Shown here: in pieces, positions 57,890-64,000 of the stretch | Position numbering within the stretch: the stretch's first letter is position 1 | Layout of the letters: the number at the start of each line of letters is the position of its first letter | Assembly (NCBI RefSeq): GCF_026210795.1 | Contig: NC_089450.1 | Location: 2,170,001-2,234,000 of the forward strand | Direction of reading: 5' to 3' | Source of the DNA: Rhizophagus irregularis | Taxonomy: Eukaryota; Glomeromycota; Glomeromycetes; Glomerales; Glomeraceae | DNA: 64,000 nt | Made by a program: the position numbers and the translations under genes | The notes under the pieces: model-generated | What the model saw: only the letters and a program-made list of their open reading frames with translations | What the model was told of the DNA's origin: nothing | The model's database searches: none

Positions 57890-58160
57890 AACATACCGTA
57901 ACACACTATTGAGCGGTCATCTAATTAAATAAAACTATATGTATATTAAACTGTAATTAACTAACTATAACCTTATAATAAATTTCTACTTCTAATACTT
58001 CTAATAACTTTAAACCCTTCCTACTATTTATGTTGCTTCCTACTATTTATGTTCCAAAAACATTCTAAATTGTTATCTCTTTCGTGTAACAGATCGTTTT
58101 TCAAAAAAAAAAAAATCTATTTCACGCCTCGAATAACAAAATAATACCTTTGGATATTGT
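57890..58160. repeat. Duplicated segment (partner 40900-41450)
   Basis: Same landmarks as the partner, with an internal 20-bp duplication (ttcctactatttatgttg / cttcctactatttatgttcc). Confidence 0.7.
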
Positions 58161-58757
58161 GTTTTTCAAAATTTAAAATTTTATTCCATATCAAAATTAT
58201 ACAATTAATGTATATATTAATTAATAAATACATTCTATATAATTACATTCTACGTACATATTTTAAAAACGATGGACATTCATCGTACATGATTTTGTAT
58301 ATCTAAAAATAAAAATTATTGTTTAATTTAATACTAACAAATAATAAACAAGCTAGACGTTATATGGTTAAAAATGCCATATAATAATTTTATGTATAAT
58401 GCAATTTTATAGGGGCGATGAATGGAATTATTTTTGATATAATAGGTTTTTTTGAGTCAACACCTAGGAGCAATGTGTTATTCTCTTATATGCAGTATCT
58501 CATAATCCCTCAAATATTCTAATATATGTATATACTATGTATCTAGGGCTTAGTTCATTACAGGAAAAATATCAAGAACCAATGTGTCTTGATTTCATTT
58601 AGTATTTGTCGTGTTTTTCCTTGTCTTCGCTGGTCATCCATCATTACGTAGTGGTGCAGCCATTAATTTTATATAAATAGGAAACTAATTTAAAATAATT
58701 CAATAAAATTAACAGTGCTGTTAATAGTTATTCGGCACTTCGTGCGGAATAAGTGAT

Positions 58758-58865
58758 TTATCCGGTATCACGTGATTTGATCTTGTGATTTTAATGCCTG
58801 ATACACGATTTTTTGCCTGATAAATAAATTTGACAATTTTTAATTGACTACGTGATACCGGATAA
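58758..58865. mobile_element. Short inverted-repeat element, TTATCCGGTATCACGT ends
   Basis: Left TTATCCGGTATCACGTGATT, right ACGTGATACCGGATAA, 108 bp apart. Another copy of the right end (cacgtgataccggataaaag) is at 62484. A hairpin-like ttcggcacttcgtgcggaa lies just upstream (58733-58751). No ORF. Confidence 0.5.
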
Positions 58866-58897
58866 TAATAATTATTATTATATTAATAATATATCTG

Positions 58898-60059
58898 ATA
58901 TACTTATTCGCGAAGTCGATTAAAAGCCGCTCGTCGATCGCAAAGAGGAACGACATCTACACTACGAACAAATGTTGAAAGAACACCAAAAAACCGTAAA
59001 ACGTATCCTACCTGTATCCAACAACAGAAAGAGGCAGACGCAGTCCGAAAAGCCAGATACACAGAATACCGCGCGAAACGCGAAGCTAAGGAGAAGCGGA
59101 ACGAGCTAAACAAATGGAAAAACTAGAACTTGCTATCGCCAATGAACAAGCACGACAAGAAGCACGAAAAGCTGCTGGTAAAGCGAAACCATTACCCGAG
59201 TTAGATGAGGAAACGTGTCTATTAATAGAAAATGGCAATGATGTTACAATGACTGACCTAACTATTAATTCAACGCCCTACATCACCAACATCCATCGCA
59301 CAATCAGCGGTTTCTACTTCTACATCAATCAAAGATCATCTTCAATCAACACGCGCGACATCATCAACATCACACAAAACAATATCAACACCTTCCACTT
59401 TAACATCATCCAATAATATTACACCAGTACAAACTGATTTCACGAATCTTCTTGCTCCCACTAACATCAATTCCTTCACACACGTTAGCGATGTTTACGC
59501 CGCTATGCAATCCAGATACGAATTCTGTCTTAATATAAGAGACGCTAAATTCCTCGCACGTCAAGACGTTTTTCTGAAACGGTCTCCACCTACGAGTGAA
59601 GATGAAACATCCGACGACAATAAACGCCCGAAATCAAAGATCATCAGCGATACCGACACTTCTTCCTCAGGGTCTAAGAGAACAAGGAGTGCTTACAGTC
59701 TCCCATTTCCCCTCCATTATTAGTCCAAATTGATTAGACCACCTTTTATTAGGACAATACCATAGTTTTTTATTCAAAAGTATCATTCCGTCTATGACAG
59801 TATTCACAGACGGAATTTTTTGTTAAAAATGAAAGATCAATAGGGAGGAATAGTAATTATATTGTAATTTACCATGATTTTTGCTTCTCTTTGTTAATAA
59901 TTGGTCATGCCTAAATAGTTCGAGGACGGAGCGATCTCATGCGTGGGATTAGGTGAAATGTTTAGCTTTATTACTTTAATTTAGAGTGATTACTACATGG
60001 TGTTGTAGCTTCGATTCTTTTGCCACGTTAAAAATAAAAATAAATATACTTATTCGCGA
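58898..60059 (+). mobile_element. Retroinsertion A with 16-bp TSD
   Basis: The body is 58914-60043 and ends in an A-rich tail (acgttaaaaataaaaataa). It is flanked by ATATACTTATTCGCGA at 58898-58913 and 60044-60059. The 5' end is abrupt, in the middle of an ORF, as expected for 5' truncation. A hairpin attccgtct...agacggaat lies in the 3' untranslated part (59786-59817). Confidence 0.72.
58914..59723 (+). pseudogene. Retroposed coiled-coil, Ser/Thr-rich ORF, frameshifted
   Basis: Three frames carry consecutive parts. First TTSTLRTNVERTPKNRKTY and ADAVRKARYTEYRAKREAKE (58940-59100). Then MEKLELAIANEQARQEARKA, KPLPELDEE and ENGNDVTMTD (59114-59260). Then, after a shift near 59280, a Ser/Thr-rich linker, PVQTDFTNLLAP, DVYAAMQSRYEFCLNIRDAK (about 59480-59540) and a charged C-terminus ending at 59723. 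The basic coiled-coil followed by a low-complexity linker could suit a gag- or ORF1-like or a cellular regulatory protein. The family is not identified. It has no intron and ends in a tail, so it was copied from RNA. Confidence 0.6.
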
Positions 60060-60980
60060 TTATAAAAAAAACTCTTACCGCTTTCTGTCTTTTTTATTAA
60101 AAATCCGCAGCAAAACTTAAAAAAATTTTTTTCACAACCGAGGACTGACAGAAAGTACTCCTCCAACAACCTCGACCACCATGAAGGATGTGAGTACAAA
60201 AACGTGTAGTCTCATAAGGGCCTTCTCTCACCGAAGAGTTGGCTTCACCTTTTATCATCCTATACCACCCACGTTTGACCCTTGCATTGAAAAACAACTA
60301 TTATTATACCACAAACAACAACAACAACTCAACTCGAAAAGAAAAATCTGTGAATCGCCAATTCCCTAAAAACATAGAAGTTTGGACAACTTCTGTCTTC
60401 ATAAACACCTTCGATAGAACGACTTTCCGTTCGCTCGAACAAGCTTGGCTGCGCGCCTCGACATGACAACATTCCATTTACAGAAATCTACCACGATTAC
60501 ATTGAACCAATTACATCCCATGCTAACGTTACATAAATTTCCAATTTAGGAAAAAATTTATACGACGAAACGAACTTTACTCAAAACAACCACGTGATGA
60601 ACAACATAGATGATCTACAAACTTTACGTCATCGGTTAGGCTTCCATGTGATTTTATATTAGTTTTACTTTTTAACCATATAGATGATATAAATTTTTTC
60701 TGCGTCCGGGTTTCATTTATAGAGGGTAAATATAAAATTATTTTTATTTCTTTTTTAGCCCATATTTTGGTTAGGGCGGTTGCATCCGCCATTTTCTTTT
60801 TTTTTGGTTCGATCAAAGTGGCGCTGCCACTATCGCGGTCTGGCTTACGGTTTTTTTTCGATTACTTTTCGATTCTAACATATATGTAGTTTCTATGTAT
60901 TTGTACTGTAGCTTAGTTTACTTTTGGAAATAAAAATAAAATCAAAATTAAAATGATATACTTATACTCAAAACTAATTA

Positions 60981-61178
60981 ATGAGAAGAAATTGTGAGGG
61001 TGCGATGACAGCTTTTGAAGGTTTACAAATTCGATTAACAGTCACAATTCACAAATATGTTGAGAAAAGAGAGCCTCAGCATGTTTGTTTTCCCAAGGGA
61101 TTCGGGCAATATAAGGCTGAATTTACCGAACTCATTAATGAGTGTTTAGATATTGACATATTGTTCACAATTTGCTAG
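60981..61178 (+). CDS. Unrecognised 65-aa ORF
   Basis: ATG directly beyond the right target duplication of retroinsertion B. It encodes RRNCEGAMTAFEGLQIRLTV and PQHVCFPKGFGQYKAEFTEL. GC is modestly raised. It may be part of an older coding sequence truncated by the insertion. No family is recognised and no promoter is seen. Confidence 0.22.
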   Translation: MRRNCEGAMTAFEGLQIRLTVTIHKYVEKREPQHVCFPKGFGQYKAEFTELINECLDIDILFTIC

Positions 61179-61561
61179 GACTGTTATGTAAATTTGATGC
61201 TTAGCAATTATTTGTGAATTCTACCGTTTCATTATTTATTTAAGTTTGCCTTAAATATTAAATTGATTAATTTTGAAAAGACTCGCTAATAGAACACTTA
61301 ATATTCATATTACAAAAACATCACTAACCTCAGCGGAAAATTAATTAAAACAAACGAAAATATTTTGAATTAACTGAAAAAATAGTCTTTTTTTTATAGT
61401 TTATTGATATTACCAATTTTTTTTAGTAATATTAGTATAGATGTAGAATAGATGAATTTGATGAAGATGAGAGGGCGACAGATTTTTACATGAAATTAAC
61501 TTTGGGAAATTGGAAAGTTTATTATAATAATAAATAAATTTTATTAAACTCGCGTGCAGCA

Positions 61562-61715
61562 GCTAAACTTCAATTCTTAGGTCATGTCAAGAAAAAGTTG
61601 ATAAAATAGTAAATTTAGGAATATTGGAGAATTACGAGGAGTCTTAGGTTTATTCTCTTATTATCGACGCTTTATTAAGGATTTGCCCAAGTCGCTGATC
61701 CAGCGTTAAATCTAA
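61562..61715 (+). pseudogene. Ty3/gypsy reverse transcriptase scrap
   Basis: One frame reads AAKLQFLGHV and another ELRGVLGLFSYYRRFIKDLPK (61629-61691). These are the consecutive C-terminal reverse transcriptase signatures (KLxFLGHV, then ELRxFLGLxxYYRRFI) of Ty3/gypsy polyproteins. About 15-20 codons between them are deleted or scrambled, and stop codons intervene. No LTR, integrase or protease is visible nearby. Confidence 0.72.
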
Positions 61716-64000
61716 AATTTGAAAAATTCCCTTAAATTATCATCGTTGATTATTAATTAACTAAAATTTGTAAAACCATGAGAAATGAGTAATTTCATTA
61801 TTTTTGCGGAAAAGGATTTCTCATATGCATCCTATTTTTTAAATGGTCTCTGACCAACAATTTTTTTTGTTCAAAGTCTTTTTTATCTAAAATCATTTTT
61901 TTTTTTGAAAATCTTAGATTCCTATAGTGGATACCAATAAGATTTGTTTAGGTAACATACAGAGATTATTTGACTATAAAAAGAATGGAAATGAAGTTTT
62001 GGAAGCGGAAGCTCGACTACACTTATAAAAATTTTCTTTGCATGTAAATTCATTTTTATATACGATTTTGATAAATTTTTTTATTTATTTTGATACTTTT
62101 TTTAGTTAACCCTACGAACTTTTTTTATTCTACTTCTTTTATTTATTTTCATTGAGTTTTCTTAAAAAATGACAATCACTTTTACACTTTAAAATAGTTA
62201 ATAAATTACTTTAAATATATTTTATACGTCTTTATTTTGAACGAACGAGTTCATTATCAGGCATTCGTACTATTTTTTGCCACGATATTAGATCGCTAAA
62301 ATGTTTATTTTATAATAGCATCTATATTTTTTTATTAAAACCAATATTTCATAGAGATATCCGTCTGGAATTAGTAATATTGTAGGAATTAATGCTAATT
62401 TCAAAATCTGCAGTAACTCTTGCCAAATTTATAATTCCGGGCGGAATTAACAATATTTCCTAATATTGAAACTTGTGTACACCACGTGATACCGGATAAA
62501 AGTTTAGCTAGTTTAGCTACCGGGCAATGTTTGCTAGCTTTTTAATCTTGATTTATGATTCTAATAATGTCAAATAATAAAATAATACTCTTATGTAATA
62601 TTTCTACACATAAATGACCTTGGCCTAAAGCAAGTATCAAGTGCGTTTTTTATTTACGGGACATTAGAAAGTAGATAATAACTCTGTGATTTTCGCAGTC
62701 ATATGCAATGTGGTCGTAATTTGTAACCGATCAGCAGTAACTCTCTCGCCTTTTCCAGGTATAATACATACATTACATAAAATTCCATATTAGGAAGTAT
62801 TTTTATTTCCGGTCGGAATTATAAATTTGGCCAGAATTACGTTACGATCACGTGTATATGACTGCGTATGAAAAAGAGTCGCAAACTAGCTGTAAAATCC
62901 CACACAATTAAACAATAAAATGTAAAATATATTTATTTGATAATTATTAATATGTAATTGTAATTTAAAACCGCACATTATTTATATATATTTGTGTGGG
63001 TTCATATCTGCGGATTTTTGGAGGTGCGACATATATTTAGCCAGTGATCTACATATATTTAAACCAAAAAAGAAAAGGCCTAGACCGGTCTATGTCAGGT
63101 GCGTCGATTGTTTCGCATTCCAAAAATCGTAATTTATATATAATATAGATTTAATTATACAGTATATATCAATTAAGACCCAAAATATATATTAAAAGCA
63201 GAGGCAACAAAAAAAAGTTTATTATTAGCTGTATGCATTTTTCAGGGCCGGAATTATGATAATTTCGGTCAGTATCCAAAAAAGGTAATAACTTTCCGCA
63301 AGGCATTATCTATAAAAGGAAAATTTTCATGGCTAATCTTATTTCAGATTCTAGTCAATTTGTTTGTTATTATTAAAGTTGTTACATTACATTATTTTAT
63401 TTGTTTTTATCTTATCGGTTATTTAATATGATATATATGAAATGTTTTGTTCACCTAGCGTAGGATTTCAATTCGAAGATCAGACAAAAGAATTATTTAT
63501 TTACGGATAAATGTGTATCCCGCCCCTCTGTATAATGCTTAAGTCTAACAAAATTTTAAAAAAGTACAGTATGCGTATTATTGCCTGCTTTGCAAGTTTA
63601 CTTAAAGCATCAAAGATGGTTTTGAATGTCATTCTTGATTTATTTGACAAAATTTTTTTTTCAGTTTTTTCGTTTAATCACGAGACGTATTTAATTCTGG
63701 CCAGAATTAAATGATCGGCATATAAAAATTTTCTTTTTTGGGATAAAAAGCGAGATTTAAGCATCACACATGGGGGCTGGATATAGATTTACCCTTTATT
63801 TACTATTATTTATTAAAATTCCAATTTCGGATTTGTTTTCACATCACGTTTTGAATCGGCTATTATTCCGATAATTCTAAAATAGCATAACGGAATTACC
63901 ATTTTTATTTATCATTATAGAATTACACAGCATGGAAATTTGAAGGACTTATCCGTTTACTCCGAATTTTATCAGGAAATACTATTCTAACATAATAAGC
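61716..64000. other. Gene-free stretch with dispersed repeat ends
   Basis: No gene. Contents include the ccacgtgataccggataaa end (62483), ggtcggaattataaatttgg next to a CACGTG (62815-62852), a copy of the 1030-1140 repeat (63195-63310), and a half-copy of the inner arm of the 1490 foldback (63580-63665). The 67-aa ORF at 63511 lies across that repeat and is spurious. Confidence 0.5.

Larger units (their letters stand above)
58896..60965 (+). mobile_element. Retroinsertion B, split by retroinsertion A
   Basis: TGATATACTTAT is present at 58896-58907 and 60954-60965. The sequence before the right copy is an A-rich tail (ggaaataaaaataaaatc, then aaaattaaaa). Removing insertion A and its duplicated target joins tcgcga (58908) to 60060-60953. 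This ~0.9-kb body is GC-elevated. Open segments include plus 60181-60369 and minus 60577-60816, neither recognised. An agtggcgctgccact hairpin lies at about 60818. I take it as a LINE-mobilised sequence into which A later inserted. Confidence 0.5.

Overview
This window is eukaryotic, very AT-rich, and almost entirely accessory DNA. There are no operons or ribosome-binding sites. TATA-type promoters precede short ORFs, and relics of large fungal gene families are present: an F-box family, a BED/hAT transposase, non-LTR retroelements and a Ty3/gypsy reverse transcriptase. The base composition, the style of the F-box relic and the transposon load fit an arbuscular mycorrhizal fungus of the Rhizophagus type. 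That assignment is recognition without a database search.

No long intact gene of known function is present. The best intact ORFs are five small ones: a 58-aa Arg-rich protein (3224-3400), an 81-aa protein (13937-14182), and three Asn/Gln-rich proteins (38812-39615, 45816-46361, 54767-55312). The three Asn/Gln-rich proteins share a C-terminal INSPQT motif and form a family. Decayed genes are a hAT transposase (9578-11387, minus), an OB-like fragment (33186-33442), an F-box family gene (36211-37943), a retroposed coiled-coil ORF (58914-59723) and a gypsy RT scrap (61562-61715).

The window is a mosaic of diverged segmental duplications. The clearest pairs or sets are 21540-24774 with 42740-45200; 30820-32480 with 52205-53700; 45400-47600 with 54180-57400 and 7380-9330; 2520-3000 with 11655-12100; and 13195-13720 with 40100-40620. 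These copies act as empty sites for each other, so many non-coding insertions can be delimited to the base together with their target-site duplications (TSDs).

The most unusual object is a nested pair of giant foldback elements. The outer one (24775-30794) and the inner one (28830-30435) both begin TATGGCAAGCCGT, both have exact 6-bp TSDs, and both carry satellite arrays in their arms, but with different monomers. The core of the outer element holds about ten ~110-bp units. In each unit a ~30-nt segment is bracketed by a 3'-splice-like TTTTGTAG and a 5'-splice-like GTAAGT.

Smaller foldback or MITE elements represent Tc1/mariner-like (TA), TTAA, 3-bp, 8-bp and 9-bp TSD classes. Four A-tailed retroinsertions were found: 15835-16657 (minus), 49916-50608, and a nested pair at 58896-60965. 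The palindrome CACGTG recurs more than 20 times, often inside terminal inverted repeats.
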